A stretch of 64,000 nucleotides of DNA from positions 62,001-126,000 of the forward strand of contig DATMLM010000085.1 in assembly GCA_035570055.1 (NCBI GenBank). Reading direction: 5' to 3'. The notes under the pieces were generated by a model. The model was not told where the DNA came from and did no database searches. It worked only from the letters and a program-made list of their open reading frames with translations. The position numbers were made by a program, and so were the translations under genes. Positions 52,792 through 62,446 of the stretch are shown here, piece after piece. Position 1 is the stretch's first letter, and every line of letters starts with the position of its first letter. The DNA comes from DASRDS01 sp035570055. Lineage in GTDB: Bacteria; Gemmatimonadota; Gemmatimonadetes; Gemmatimonadales; Gemmatimonadaceae.

Positions 52792-53690
52792 GGGCGTGGA
52801 TGAAATTGGCGGTGGACGCGGCGCAGGTATTCCCGATCGACGTGAGTATAAATCTGCGTCGTCGAAATATCGGCGTGACCTAGCATCTCCTGTACCGCGC
52901 GGAGGTCCGCGCCACCCTCCAGCAGGTGGGTGGCGAACGAGTGCCGGAGCGTATGCGGCGACACTGGGCGGGTGATCCCGGCTTTTTGCACGTATTTCTT
53001 GAGAATCTTCCAGGCGCCCATGCGGGTCAGCGGCTGTCCTCGGGCGTTCAGGAAGAGCTTGCCTTGGGACTCCCCACGGTCGAGCTTCGGGCGGAGCTCC
53101 CTCAGATATACTCCGACGGCACCAATGGCTGAACGGCCAATGGGAACGAGGCGTTCTTTGGCGCCCTTCCCGAACACGCGGACAATGCCGTCTGATAGGA
53201 GCACGTCCTTGATGGCAATCGACAGCCATTCCGACACCCGCAGGCCGGCACCGTAGGCGAGCTCAAAGAGCGCCCGGTCTCGGAACGCGAGTGGCTCGTC
53301 GAGCTCCACCGACTGGATTAACCGCTCGGCTTCGTCGACCGTGAGCACTCCCGGGAGCGTGCGCCAACCGCGGGGGGTTTCCAGGCGCTCACTCGGGTCA
53401 GTGGTCGCGCGACCCTCGGCGAGGAGAAAGCGATAATACGTGCGAATCGCCGAGATGTTGCGGCGGATCGAGGCCGGGGCGAGCCCGAGATCCTTCATGT
53501 GGTACACGTAATCGCGCAGGAGCTTGGGCGCGATCGTACCAGGGTCGTGAGCGCCCTTGACCAGCGCGAACGTCGCGAACCGTGTGACGTCGCGCTCGTA
53601 CGCCTCGTGCGTCAGGGCCGCCGCGCCTTGTTCCAGGGTGAGAAAGTCTACGAAGCGGTCGACGGCGTAGGGGCCAAGATCAACGGTCAC
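52788..53690 (-). CDS. xerD: Tyrosine recombinase XerC/XerD
   Basis: 300 residues. N-terminal SAM-like core-binding domain; catalytic residues Arg151 (GAGLRVSEW), Lys175 (GKGAKER), His246/Arg249 (SPHTLRHSFATH), His272 (LGHADISTTQ) and Tyr281 (IYTHVD) are all present. Resolves chromosome dimers at dif. GTG 53690 overlaps ispF's stop (GTGA). No dif-like site is recognised here. Confidence 0.94.
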   Translation of the reverse strand: MTVDLGPYAVDRFVDFLTLEQGAAALTHEAYERDVTRFATFALVKGAHDPGTIAPKLLRDYVYHMKDLGLAPASIRRNISAIRTYYRFLLAEGRATTDPSERLETPRGWRTLPGVLTVDEAERLIQSVELDEPLAFRDRALFELAYGAGLRVSEWLSIAIKDVLLSDGIVRVFGKGAKERLVPIGRSAIGAVGVYLRELRPKLDRGESQGKLFLNARGQPLTRMGAWKILKKYVQKAGITRPVSPHTLRHSFATHLLEGGADLRAVQEMLGHADISTTQIYTHVDREYLRRVHRQFHPRP

Positions 53691-54172
53691 GGGTACTCGG
53701 TGATCGTCGCGACGGCGATGCAGGCGAGGCCTTCGCCGCGGCCGATCCACCCCATGCCTTCGTTCGTCTTGCCCTTGAGACCGACGAACTCGGGCTCGAT
53801 CTCGAGGACCCGCGCCAGCGCCTCGCGCATCGCGTCGCGATGGGGCCCGATCTTCGGGCGCTCGGCGATGACCGTGACATCGACGTTGCGCGGGGCGAAC
53901 CCCGCCTTGTGCAGGCGCTTGACGGCCGCGAACAGCATCTTCATTGAGTCGGCGCCCTTGTTCGCGGGGTCTTGGTCGGAGAACATGGCGCCGATGTCAC
54001 CGAGGGCGGCCGCGCCCAGGATCGCGTCGGTGATCGCGTGTGCGATCGCATCGCCGTCCGAGTGGCCGGCCAGGTGCACATCGCCCGGGATCTGGATGCC
54101 GCCGAGCACCATCGGGCCGCCCTCGGCGAAGCGGTGCGAGTCGTAGCCGATCCCGACCCGCGGCTGGCTCAC
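53687..54172 (-). CDS. ispF: 2-C-methyl-D-erythritol 2,4-cyclodiphosphate synthase
   Basis: 161 residues. MEP-pathway enzyme. Metal ligands Asp11, His13 (GIGYDSHRF) and His45 (GHSDGDAIAH); GDIGAMFSDQDP and the terminal NEGMGWIGRGEGLACIA are also diagnostic. GTG 54172 overlaps mqnC's stop (GTGA). Isoprenoids feed the menaquinone side chain. Confidence 0.96.
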   Translation of the reverse strand: MSQPRVGIGYDSHRFAEGGPMVLGGIQIPGDVHLAGHSDGDAIAHAITDAILGAAALGDIGAMFSDQDPANKGADSMKMLFAAVKRLHKAGFAPRNVDVTVIAERPKIGPHRDAMREALARVLEIEPEFVGLKGKTNEGMGWIGRGEGLACIAVATITEYP

Positions 54173-55188
54173 GCTGCGATCAGTGAGTAGTCCTGCCGCC
54201 GCCGCGCCGGAGTGAAGCCCGCATCGCGGATCAGGCGGTCGAGCTCTTCGACGGTGGTGCGGTACGTGGTGTTGGCGGCCGAGACGACGTTCTCCTCGAT
54301 CATGAGAGAGCCGAAGTCGTTGCACCCGAAGCGCAGCGACAGCTGGCCGATCTTGAGACCCATGGTCACCCAACTGGCCTGAAGGTTCGGCACGTTGTCG
54401 AGCGCGAGCCGGGCCAGCGCGACCGTGCGGAGATACGTCACGGCGTCGGTCTTCGGCTGCTGCGACATCGTCGGCGTGTTCTCGGGCTGGAGCGGCCAGG
54501 TGATAAAGGCCGTGAAGCCGCCGGTACGAGCCTGGACCTCGCGCACCCGCATGAGGTGCTCCAAACGCTCCGCGTTCGTCTCACCAATGCCGTACATCAT
54601 CGTGACCGTGGTCTTCATGCCGGCCTGGTGGGCCAGCTCCATGATCTCGAGCCAGCGATCGGCGCCGGCCTTCTTGCGGGCCACGATGTCGCGCACGCGC
54701 TGAACCAGGATCTCGCCGCCACCGCCGGGAATGGAATCCAGACCCGCGGACTGTAGCTCACGAATCACATCGCGCGCATCCAGGCGAAACAGCGTCGAGA
54801 AAAAGTCTATTTCGCTCGGGCTGAACCCGTGGATGTGGATCGGATGATAGGTCTTAATGTACTTGAGCAGGTCGAGATACCACTGGAACGGGATGTACGG
54901 ATTATGCCCGCCTTGTATCAGAATCTGGACGCCGCCCAAGGCTTTCGTTTCGTCGATCTTCTTCCCGATTTCCTCGAACGAGAGCGTGTAGCCCTGGTGA
55001 TGTTTGGGGCGACGGTAGAAGGCGCAGAACCCGCAGTCGGCGACGCAGACGTTCGTATAGTTGATGTTCCGGTCGATGATGAACGTGACGACATCGTCCG
55101 GATGCTTCTCGCGCCGCACCCGATCGGCCTCGGCGCCGAGCTCGATCAACGGCGCGCGCTCGTAGAAATCGAGCAGATCGCGCATCAT
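54169..55188 (-). CDS. mqnC: Cyclic dehypoxanthinyl futalosine synthase
   Basis: 339 residues. Radical SAM enzyme of the futalosine menaquinone pathway. Cluster Cys48, Cys52 and Cys55 in NVCVADCGFCAFY (CX3CX2C). Family motifs LGGVQILIQGGHNP, GGGGEILVQRVRD, MMYGIGET. Overlaps mqnA's stop by 4 bases. mqnB and mqnD are not in the window. Confidence 0.96.
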   Translation of the reverse strand: MMRDLLDFYERAPLIELGAEADRVRREKHPDDVVTFIIDRNINYTNVCVADCGFCAFYRRPKHHQGYTLSFEEIGKKIDETKALGGVQILIQGGHNPYIPFQWYLDLLKYIKTYHPIHIHGFSPSEIDFFSTLFRLDARDVIRELQSAGLDSIPGGGGEILVQRVRDIVARKKAGADRWLEIMELAHQAGMKTTVTMMYGIGETNAERLEHLMRVREVQARTGGFTAFITWPLQPENTPTMSQQPKTDAVTYLRTVALARLALDNVPNLQASWVTMGLKIGQLSLRFGCNDFGSLMIEENVVSAANTTYRTTVEELDRLIRDAGFTPARRRQDYSLIAA

Positions 55189-56015
55189 GCGGCGGGCAGG
55201 AACGCGAGGCGGCCGTCCGGTACGTGACCGGCCAGGACGAGTCGCCGGAAGAAGTCCGTGAGCCCCGCCAAGTGCGGGTACGACAAGCGATAGTCGAGGC
55301 CCGACAAGTACTCGTGGCAGACCTCGAGTGACATCCCGGTCGTCTGCGCCGCCTGTTCAGCCAAGACGTCGAGATGGGCGAGCCCCCAGTCGCGTGACGC
55401 AATCAGCCCCGCGTGCACGCGGAGGGCTTCCGCCACGGGCGTCGTGCGCTGGGCAACCCAGACGGCGAACACGAACGGGAGACCAGTCCACGTCTTCCAC
55501 TCGCTCCCGAGGTCGTACCGGTACGCATAGGGCGTGGCCGAGCCATCCAACAGGAGCGCCGCGTCGCCGATGACGAGCCGCGCATCGTGCGGCTCCTCGT
55601 CGAACCGCGCGATGTCGCCGATCTCGGCGTCGCCGGGAATGAAATCGGGCTCGGCGCGCCAGACGTGGTCGAACAAGAGCTCCAAGAGCGCGACCGCGGT
55701 CATCGAGCTGCGGCTCACCAGCACGCGGCGGCCGTCGAGCTCTTGGACGGGGCGTTTCGAGAACAGCATCACGCTGCGGACCGGGCCGTCGCAGGAGATC
55801 GCCAGGTCGGGTAGGAGCAGATACCGGGCGCTGTCGCGAGCGTATTCGACGGCCGAGACGACGCTGATGTCGAGCGAGCCGGCGGCCATCAAAGCGTTCA
55901 ACGCCGTAGGGACACCCGAGACCAACTCGCCGTCCAGTGACACTACACCCCGATCCACTGCTCCATACACGGGGTAGCAGTTCACGTAGGGAATCCTACC
56001 GATCCGGAGGCTCAT
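55185..56015 (-). CDS. mqnA: Chorismate dehydratase
   Basis: 276 residues. Periplasmic-binding-fold enzyme that converts chorismate to 3-enolpyruvylbenzoate. Motifs SLRIGRIPYVNCYPVY, SGVPTALNALMAAG and IGDAALLL are typical MqnA. Linked to mqnE by a 4-base overlap. Confidence 0.95.
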   Translation of the reverse strand: MSLRIGRIPYVNCYPVYGAVDRGVVSLDGELVSGVPTALNALMAAGSLDISVVSAVEYARDSARYLLLPDLAISCDGPVRSVMLFSKRPVQELDGRRVLVSRSSMTAVALLELLFDHVWRAEPDFIPGDAEIGDIARFDEEPHDARLVIGDAALLLDGSATPYAYRYDLGSEWKTWTGLPFVFAVWVAQRTTPVAEALRVHAGLIASRDWGLAHLDVLAEQAAQTTGMSLEVCHEYLSGLDYRLSYPHLAGLTDFFRRLVLAGHVPDGRLAFLPAA

Positions 56016-57121
56016 GCGGCGACCCCGAGGGGTTCGATGGGGTGATACAGCGCATCGCGCTCGACCGGAGTCTTCCCAGCCCCGCGAATCAAGTTCATGA
56101 CCTCGGCGCGGGTCATGCCCTGGGCCGTGTGGGCCCCGGCCTCGTGGTAGATCTTCTCGCGGACGACCGTGCCTTCGAGATCGTTCACGCCGAACGAGAG
56201 CGCAGTCTGCGAGAGAAAGGGCGTGACCATGATCCAGTGCGTCTTGATATGGTCGAAGTTGTCCAGGTACAGGCGGGCGACGGCCAGGTTCTTCAGATCA
56301 TCAAATCCTGTCGTCGCGGTTCCAGTTCGCCCGAGGGTGACACCGAGCTCGTTGTTGTCCGGGTGGTAGGCGAGCGGGATATAGGCGAGGAAGCCGCCGG
56401 TCTCGTCCTGCAGGCTCCTGAGGGCGCTGAGATGCTCGATGCGATCCTCGAGCGTCTCGACGTGGCCATAGAGCATCGTGCAATTCGTCCTGATGCCCAG
56501 CCGGTGCGCGATCCGGTGGACGTCGAGCCACTCGTCGGCGCCGAGCTTCCGGTCGGCGATCGTCGCGCGGACCGCCCGAGAAAATACCTCGGCGCCCCCG
56601 CCCGGTAGCGTATCGAGCCCGGCCTCGCGAAGCGCGACCAGCACGGCCTCGACCGACATCTTCTCGATGCGCGCGATGTGCGCGATCTCGACGGCGGTCA
56701 GCGCCTTGATGTGCACATGAGGGTGGCGAGCCTTGAGCCCACGAAACATCTCGGCGTAGTACTCGAGGCTCGCATGCATATCGAGACCGCCGACGATATG
56801 AAACTCGCGCGTGTCGTCGTGGGCCTCGGCGTAGACCTGGTCGAGCGTGTAGTGATAGGCGCCCGACTCTTTCGGGAGGCGGGCGAACGAGCAGAACACG
56901 CACGTCTTCCGCAGGATGCAGATATTCGTCGGGTTGATGTGCTGGTTCGAGGCGAACATCACACGGTCACCGTGCTTCGCGCGGTTTACCGTGTCGGCGA
57001 GGTAGCCGAGGCCGAGGATATCGGGGGAGCGAAACAGCGCAACGCCATCCGCGTCGGTGAGCCGGACGCCGGAGACGACTTTCTCGGCGATCGCGAAGAG
57101 TGCAGGATCAGCGAACCTCAT
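56012..57121 (-). CDS. mqnE: Aminofutalosine synthase with CX5CX2C cluster motif
   Basis: 369 residues. Radical SAM enzyme adding the adenosyl group to 3-enolpyruvylbenzoate. INPTNIC begins the cluster motif; the Cys spacing is C68, C74, C77 (CX5CX2C), not the usual CX3CX2C. Other family features (GLDMHASLEYYAEMFRG, DTLPGGGAEVFS, TMLYGHVET) are present. Overlaps fabF by 4 bases. Confidence 0.93.
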   Translation of the reverse strand: MRFADPALFAIAEKVVSGVRLTDADGVALFRSPDILGLGYLADTVNRAKHGDRVMFASNQHINPTNICILRKTCVFCSFARLPKESGAYHYTLDQVYAEAHDDTREFHIVGGLDMHASLEYYAEMFRGLKARHPHVHIKALTAVEIAHIARIEKMSVEAVLVALREAGLDTLPGGGAEVFSRAVRATIADRKLGADEWLDVHRIAHRLGIRTNCTMLYGHVETLEDRIEHLSALRSLQDETGGFLAYIPLAYHPDNNELGVTLGRTGTATTGFDDLKNLAVARLYLDNFDHIKTHWIMVTPFLSQTALSFGVNDLEGTVVREKIYHEAGAHTAQGMTRAEVMNLIRGAGKTPVERDALYHPIEPLGVAA

Positions 57122-58368
57122 ACACGGCGGAGTGCCAGTGTGACGTTGTGTCCGCCGAACCCGAAGCTGTTCGTGAGCGCCGCTTGGAAGTCCCGGCGCA
57201 CGGGCGCGTTCGGCGTGTAATTGAGATCGCACGACGGATCGGGCGTCTCGTAATTGATCGTCGGCGGGACGGTGCACTCGCGCAACGCGAGCGCGGTGAA
57301 GATGAACTCCGCTCCGCCGGCCGCGCCGAGCATGTGCCCGGTGGCGGATTTGGTGGAGCTGACGTTGATGTCCTTCGCGCGATCGCCGAATACACCCTTG
57401 ATCGCCGTCGTCTCGCTGATGTCGCCGGTTGGCGTCGACGTGCCGTGCGCGTTGATGTAGCCGACGTCGTCGGCACTGAGACCGGCGTCCGCCATCGCGG
57501 CGCGCATGGCACGCTGGGCGCCTTCCCCGCCCGGCGCGGGCGCCGTGAGGTGATAAGCGTCCCCCGTGGCGCCGAACCCGACGACCTCGGCGTGAATGCG
57601 GGCGCCGCGGGCGCGGGCGTGCTCCCATTCCTCGAGGATGACGATGCCGGCGCCCTCGCCCATCACGAAGCCATCACGCGTTGCGTCGAATGGGCGTGAC
57701 GCGGTCGCGGGTGTGTCGTTGCGCTCGGAGAGCGCCTTCATGTTCGCGAACCCACCGATAGCCATCGGTGTCACCGTGGCCTCGGCGCCGCCCGTGATCA
57801 TCACATCGGCGTCGCCATACTGGATCGCGCGGAACGCCGCGCCGATCGCGTGGGCACCCGTCGCGCACGCCGACACCGTGGCGTAGTTGGGCCCCTTGGC
57901 ATTGAAGCGCATCGACACAATGCCCGCCGCGATGTCAGCAATGAACATCGGGATAAAGAACGGGGAGATCCGCGAGGGGCCGTTCTCGTGATACACATCG
58001 TGCTGCTCTTCGAAGCTCTTGAGTCCGCCGATGCCGCTGCCGACGATCACCCCGATGCGCTCAGGGGGGATGCCGGCAGCAGAGCCGTTCACGGCGAGGC
58101 CAGAGTCGCGCATCGCCTGCACCGAGGCGGCGAGCGCGTACTGGGTGTACATATCGGACCGCTTGGCTTCCTTGCGGTCCATGTAGAGCAGCGGATCGAA
58201 GCCCTTGACCTCGGCCGCGAACCGTACCGGGAACGCCGATGCATCGAACTTGGTGATGGGCGCGGCTCCGCTCACGCCCTTGAGCAGCGAAGCCCAAGTC
58301 GCCGCCACGTCATTACCGACGGGCGAGATCATGCCCAGTCCGGTGACGGCGACCCGGCGACGCGTCAT
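57118..58368 (-). CDS. fabF: 3-oxoacyl-ACP synthase II
   Basis: 416 residues. Thiolase fold, catalytic Cys168 (SACATGAH), His308 (NAHGTSTPTGD) and His345 (TGHMLGAAG). Condenses malonyl-ACP with acyl-ACP. Overlaps acpP's stop by 4 bases. Confidence 0.97.
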   Translation of the reverse strand: MTRRRVAVTGLGMISPVGNDVAATWASLLKGVSGAAPITKFDASAFPVRFAAEVKGFDPLLYMDRKEAKRSDMYTQYALAASVQAMRDSGLAVNGSAAGIPPERIGVIVGSGIGGLKSFEEQHDVYHENGPSRISPFFIPMFIADIAAGIVSMRFNAKGPNYATVSACATGAHAIGAAFRAIQYGDADVMITGGAEATVTPMAIGGFANMKALSERNDTPATASRPFDATRDGFVMGEGAGIVILEEWEHARARGARIHAEVVGFGATGDAYHLTAPAPGGEGAQRAMRAAMADAGLSADDVGYINAHGTSTPTGDISETTAIKGVFGDRAKDINVSSTKSATGHMLGAAGGAEFIFTALALRECTVPPTINYETPDPSCDLNYTPNAPVRRDFQAALTNSFGFGGHNVTLALRRV

Positions 58369-58604
58369 GCGGCGATCTTTTGATTCAAATACTTCATGGC
58401 ATCGCCGACCGTCTTCAACTTCTCGGCGTCCTCATCCGGGATGTCGATATTGAACTCCTTCTCGAACTCCATGACCAGCTCGACGATGTCGAGACTGTCA
58501 GCACCAAGGTCCTCGATGAAGTTCGCGTCGTCGGTCAGCTTCTCGCGCTCGACGCCGAGCTCCTTCTCGATAATCTCCTTGACTTTCTCTTCATTACCGG
58601 ACAT
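58365..58604 (-). CDS. acpP: Acyl carrier protein
   Basis: 79 residues, acidic. The phosphopantetheine Ser37 is in DLGADSLDIVELV. GAGGGG lies upstream of ATG 58604. Standard ACP for fatty-acid synthesis. Confidence 0.98.
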   Translation of the reverse strand: MSGNEEKVKEIIEKELGVEREKLTDDANFIEDLGADSLDIVELVMEFEKEFNIDIPDEDAEKLKTVGDAMKYLNQKIAA

Positions 58605-58664
58605 GCGCCCCTCGGTGGGTCAGAAGGTTGTTGGACAAGCTGCAAATCTAACGTTTTCGCTACC

Positions 58665-59402
58665 CTACATCACCATGCCCCCGTCCACGACAAACACCTG
58701 TCCGGTGATATAGGACGCGTGGTCGGACGCGAGGAAGGTGACCAGTGATGCGATGTCATCCGGCGTGCCCAAGCGCTCCAATGGAATTTGGCGCATGAGC
58801 GTCTCGCGCGCATCCGGGGTCATCGCCTGAATCATGTCCGTCTCGATAAAACCGGGTGCGATGACGTTCGCCAGCACGTTCCGCGCGGCGAATTCTTTGG
58901 CCACGGATTTCGTGAGGCCAATGAGGCCGGCCTTACTGGCAGCGTAATTCGACTGCCCTTTGTTGCCGACCAGGCCGACGACGCTCGAGATATTGATCAC
59001 GCGGCCCCAGCGGCGCTTCATCATCCCGCGGACCGCGGCCCGGGTCGTGACGAATGCGCCGCGCAGGTTCGCGTTGATCACCTCATCCCAGTCGGCGTCC
59101 TTGAGGCGCGGCAGGATGTTGTCGCGTGTGATACCGGCGTTGTTCACGAGGATATCAACCGCGCCGAACGCGCTCTCGACCGCGGCGATCATCGCGACCG
59201 CCGACTCGGTGTTGGCGACATCGGCCGCGAACCCCTGGGCGCCGTGCCCGAGCTCCGCGGCCGCCGACTGCGCGGTCTCGGCGCTGCGGCCAACAACCGC
59301 CACACGCGCTCCGGCGGCCGCGAGCGAAGCGGCTATCGCGCGACCGATCCCGCGCGTCGCACCGGTCACGACCGCGGCCTTGCCCGTGAGATCGATTTTC
59401 AT
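58665..59402 (-). CDS. fabG: 3-oxoacyl-ACP reductase
   Basis: 245 residues. SDR enzyme: VVTGATRGIGRAIA, Ser140, Tyr153 and Lys157 (SNYAASKAGL), and NNAGITRDN. Reduces 3-oxoacyl-ACP with NADPH. Start ATG 59402 overlaps the fabD stop by 4 bases. Confidence 0.97.
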   Translation of the reverse strand: MKIDLTGKAAVVTGATRGIGRAIAASLAAAGARVAVVGRSAETAQSAAAELGHGAQGFAADVANTESAVAMIAAVESAFGAVDILVNNAGITRDNILPRLKDADWDEVINANLRGAFVTTRAAVRGMMKRRWGRVINISSVVGLVGNKGQSNYAASKAGLIGLTKSVAKEFAARNVLANVIAPGFIETDMIQAMTPDARETLMRQIPLERLGTPDDIASLVTFLASDHASYITGQVFVVDGGMVM

Positions 59403-60319
59403 ACCAGCACCGCGAGCACCGCTTCGATCTCAGCGGGTGTGCCGCACGAGGCAGTTTTGACCTGCGGCGCGATGCGCTTCACGAGACCCGTGAGCACACT
59501 GCCGGTGCCGACCTCCAAGAAGAGCGCATCGGGATATTGCCCCGCGAGGTTGCGAATCGTGTCCACCCAGCGAACCGGCGACGTGAGCTGGTGTAATAGT
59601 TTGAGGCGCGCAACGTCAGGCGATGTCGAGGGTTGCGCGTCGACGTTAGAGTAGATTGGCAGCTGGGCTTCCGCGAACCCGGCTTCGTCGAGCGCGGCCT
59701 TGAGACCGGGAGCAGACGAAGCCATCAATGGCGAGTGGAATGCGCCGCTCACGGGCAGACGAATCGCGCGCTTGGCGCCGCGCTCTTTCGCGATGGCCAT
59801 CGCGCGCTCGACGGCGTCGACTTCGCCCGAGATCACGATCTGGTCAGGCGCGTTGTAATTCGCCGCGACGACCGTGCCGCCGGCCTCGGCGCAGATATCC
59901 TCGATCGGCGAAGACGTGGTGCCGAGGATCGCCGCCATCGTGCCCGATGACGCCTGCCGCATGAGCTCGCCACGACGGCGGACGAGACGAGCGGCGTGTC
60001 CGAGCGACAATGCGCCGGCCGCGTGGTAGGCCGTGAACTCGCCCAGCGAGTGACCGGCAGCCGCGACAGCGTGCGGCGCGAGAACGGCCCATACCGCGGC
60101 GCTGTGAGCCAGCAAGGCTGGCTGCGCGTTGTCGGTCATCGTGAGCTCGTCGGCCGGGCCATCGAACATGAGTTGGGTGAGCTTGAAGCCGAGCGCTGCA
60201 TCGACCGTCGTCAGGGCCGCTTGCGCCGCGGGAAAGGCCGCGGCGAGATCGCGGGCCATGCCGGGCTTCTGGGACCCCTGCCCTGGGAACAGCGCGACGA
60301 CTTTCTGGGCCGCGCTCAA
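59399..60319 (-). CDS. fabD: Malonyl-CoA:ACP transacylase
   Basis: 306 residues from a TTG start at 60319 that overlaps fabH's stop (TTGA). Catalytic Ser91 (GHSLGEF) and His195 (GAFHSPLM), N-terminal FPGQGSQKPGM. An ATG at 60343 would add eight residues; TTG gives the family N-terminus. Confidence 0.93.
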   Translation of the reverse strand: MSAAQKVVALFPGQGSQKPGMARDLAAAFPAAQAALTTVDAALGFKLTQLMFDGPADELTMTDNAQPALLAHSAAVWAVLAPHAVAAAGHSLGEFTAYHAAGALSLGHAARLVRRRGELMRQASSGTMAAILGTTSSPIEDICAEAGGTVVAANYNAPDQIVISGEVDAVERAMAIAKERGAKRAIRLPVSGAFHSPLMASSAPGLKAALDEAGFAEAQLPIYSNVDAQPSTSPDVARLKLLHQLTSPVRWVDTIRNLAGQYPDALFLEVGTGSVLTGLVKRIAPQVKTASCGTPAEIEAVLAVLV

Positions 60320-61272
60320 AACCGTACCACCATCGATGCCCACGTGAGTCCGGCGCCGAAGGCCACGAGCAAAGCCGTCGTGCCCTCTTTCACCCGGCCG
60401 CACTCGATCGCCTCGTCCAGCGCGATCGGCACGGATGCCGACGACGTGTTCCCGTAGCGGTCGACGTTGATGAAGACCTTGTCCAACGGCATGTTGGCGT
60501 GCTTCGCGGTCGCCTCGATGATCCGCACGTTGGCCTGATGCGGGATGAGGAGATCGATGTCGTTCCCGGTCAGGCGCGCGCCGTCGAGCGCGCGGTCCAC
60601 GGCCTCGGCCATCGAGCGCACGGCGTACTTGAAGATCTCGCGGCCCTGCATCTTCACGAACGAGCAGCCGTTGTCTGGCGCCGGCCGATACAGCAGCTCG
60701 GCGAGCGCGCCATCGCTGCGCGTGAACGAGGAGAGGATCCCCTTGTGCGCCTTCGAGCGCTTGACGACCGCGGCACCGGCGCCATCGCCGAAGAGCACGC
60801 AGGTCGTGCGGTCCGTCCAGTCCAGGATGGCGCTCATCTTCTCGGACCCGATGACGAGGATCGTCTCGGCCGAGCCGGTGGCGATCATGCCCTCGGCGAG
60901 CGTGAGGCCGTAGAGCCAACCGGAGCAGGCGGCCGCGATGTCGAAGGCCGCGGCGCGAGAAGCGCCGAGTGCCGCCTGGATCGAGACGGCGGTCGAGGGC
61001 AGCGGGCGGTCTGGGGCGGCGGTGCTCAGGATAATGGAGTCGAGCTCGCCGGGGGTGACGCCGGCGCGTTGCATCGCCTTCCGCGCGGCATCGACGCCCA
61101 TGGAGCACGTCGACTCGCCGTTCTTCGCGATGTAGCGCTGGTGGATCCCGGAGCGCTCGACGATCCAGTCGTGCGACGTCTCGATGCCGATCGAGGCGAA
61201 GTCGTGGTTCGTCATCACGTGCGACGGGAGGCCGCGGCCGGTGCCGGCCAGGTAGGCGATCGGGCGCTTCAC
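60316..61272 (-). CDS. fabH: 3-oxoacyl-ACP synthase III
   Basis: 318 residues. Starts chain synthesis from acetyl-CoA and malonyl-ACP. Cys116 (AAACSGW), His245 (IPHQANVRI), Asn275 (RYGNTSSAS) form the triad. Overlaps plsX by 4 bases. Confidence 0.97.
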   Translation of the reverse strand: MKRPIAYLAGTGRGLPSHVMTNHDFASIGIETSHDWIVERSGIHQRYIAKNGESTCSMGVDAARKAMQRAGVTPGELDSIILSTAAPDRPLPSTAVSIQAALGASRAAAFDIAAACSGWLYGLTLAEGMIATGSAETILVIGSEKMSAILDWTDRTTCVLFGDGAGAAVVKRSKAHKGILSSFTRSDGALAELLYRPAPDNGCSFVKMQGREIFKYAVRSMAEAVDRALDGARLTGNDIDLLIPHQANVRIIEATAKHANMPLDKVFINVDRYGNTSSASVPIALDEAIECGRVKEGTTALLVAFGAGLTWASMVVRF

Positions 61273-62258
61273 GCGGAGACCGACTGGGACAGGCGGCGGC
61301 TCGCGTGCTCGGTCATGTGGCTCTCGACGGCCCGCAACGCGACGCGAATCGCGTTCTTGATCGCGCGGTCGTTCGACTTGCCGTGCGAGATGATGCTCAC
61401 GCCCTGAACGCCCAGGAGCGGCGCGCCGCCGTGCTCCGAGTAGTCGAGTTGCGCCAGGCCCCGCTGCAACTGCTTGGGGTCCATCTTGAGTCCTTCGCCG
61501 ATCCAGCGTGTCACGACCGGGGCGATCGACTCGTAGAACTTGAGGAGGACGTTGCCCACAAAGCCATCGCAGACCACGACGTCGATCGGGCCTCGTTCGC
61601 TCTGGCCCAACGGGATGTCTCGGCCCTCGACATTTCCCTGAAAGTTGAGGCCAGAGGTCCTGAGCATCGCGTTGGCCTCTTTCACGACGGCATTCCCTTT
61701 CTCGTCTTCTTCGCCAACCGACAACAAGCCGATCACGGGATTTGGCCGGTTCAAGAGATCTTCGGCGTAGACCGAGCCGAGGCGGGCGAATTGCACGAGC
61801 TCCTCGGCCGAGCAGTCGACATTGGCGCCGCTGTCGAGGACGAGAACGGGCTTGAGAGCCGTTGGAAACACGGTGCCGATCGCGGGCCGCTCGAGGCCGG
61901 GCATCAGCTTGAGAATGCGCATGGATGCCGCCATCTGCGCGCCGGTGTTGCCGGCCGAGACGAACGCATCCGAGAGGCCGCGGGGCTGGAGCTCGAGACC
62001 AACGACCATGGAGCTCGCCTTGCTGCGCAGGGCGACACTCGGCTTGTCCGTCATCGCGATCACGTCCGCGGCCGGAACAATCTCCAAACGCGAACGGTCA
62101 GCCTTCAGGGCATCGAGCTCGGCTTCGATGACGGCTGGCTGTCCAACGAGTTGGATCGTGTGAGCGGCGGGCAGCTCCGCGAGGGCGAGCAGCGCGCCGG
62201 CAATCGCGGCGCGGGGGGCGTGGTCACCCCCCATCGCGTCCAACGCGATGCGCGCCAA
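61269..62258 (-). CDS. plsX: Acyl-ACP:phosphate acyltransferase
   Basis: 329 residues. Makes acyl-phosphate for the first glycerolipid acylation. MARIALDAMGGDHAP, ALRSKASSMVVGL, SAGNTGAQM and GFVGNVLLKF are family motifs. Three bases after rpmF's stop. Confidence 0.97.
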   Translation of the reverse strand: MARIALDAMGGDHAPRAAIAGALLALAELPAAHTIQLVGQPAVIEAELDALKADRSRLEIVPAADVIAMTDKPSVALRSKASSMVVGLELQPRGLSDAFVSAGNTGAQMAASMRILKLMPGLERPAIGTVFPTALKPVLVLDSGANVDCSAEELVQFARLGSVYAEDLLNRPNPVIGLLSVGEEDEKGNAVVKEANAMLRTSGLNFQGNVEGRDIPLGQSERGPIDVVVCDGFVGNVLLKFYESIAPVVTRWIGEGLKMDPKQLQRGLAQLDYSEHGGAPLLGVQGVSIISHGKSNDRAIKNAIRVALRAVESHMTEHASRRLSQSVSA

Positions 62259-62261
62259 GGC

Positions 62262-62444
62262 TTAAGCCTCTTTGGCTACGACTCGCTGCTCACCCGCATA
62301 GTACCCGCACTCCTCGCACACATGGTGTGGGCGCTTCATGCTGTTGCAGCGCGGACATGCCTGCAGCACGATCGCCGGCGCCGTCTTGTGCGTGTTGCGT
62401 GCGCGCTTCTTTCGCTTCGAGGTACGTCTCTTCGGAACGGCCAT
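62262..62444 (-). CDS. rpmF: 50S ribosomal protein L32
   Basis: 60 residues: AVPKRRTSKRKKRARNTHK at the N-terminus and a four-Cys zinc ribbon (CPRCNS, CEECGYY). Linked to yceD and plsX as in many bacteria. Confidence 0.97.
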   Translation of the reverse strand: MAVPKRRTSKRKKRARNTHKTAPAIVLQACPRCNSMKRPHHVCEECGYYAGEQRVVAKEA

Positions 62445-62446
62445 TG

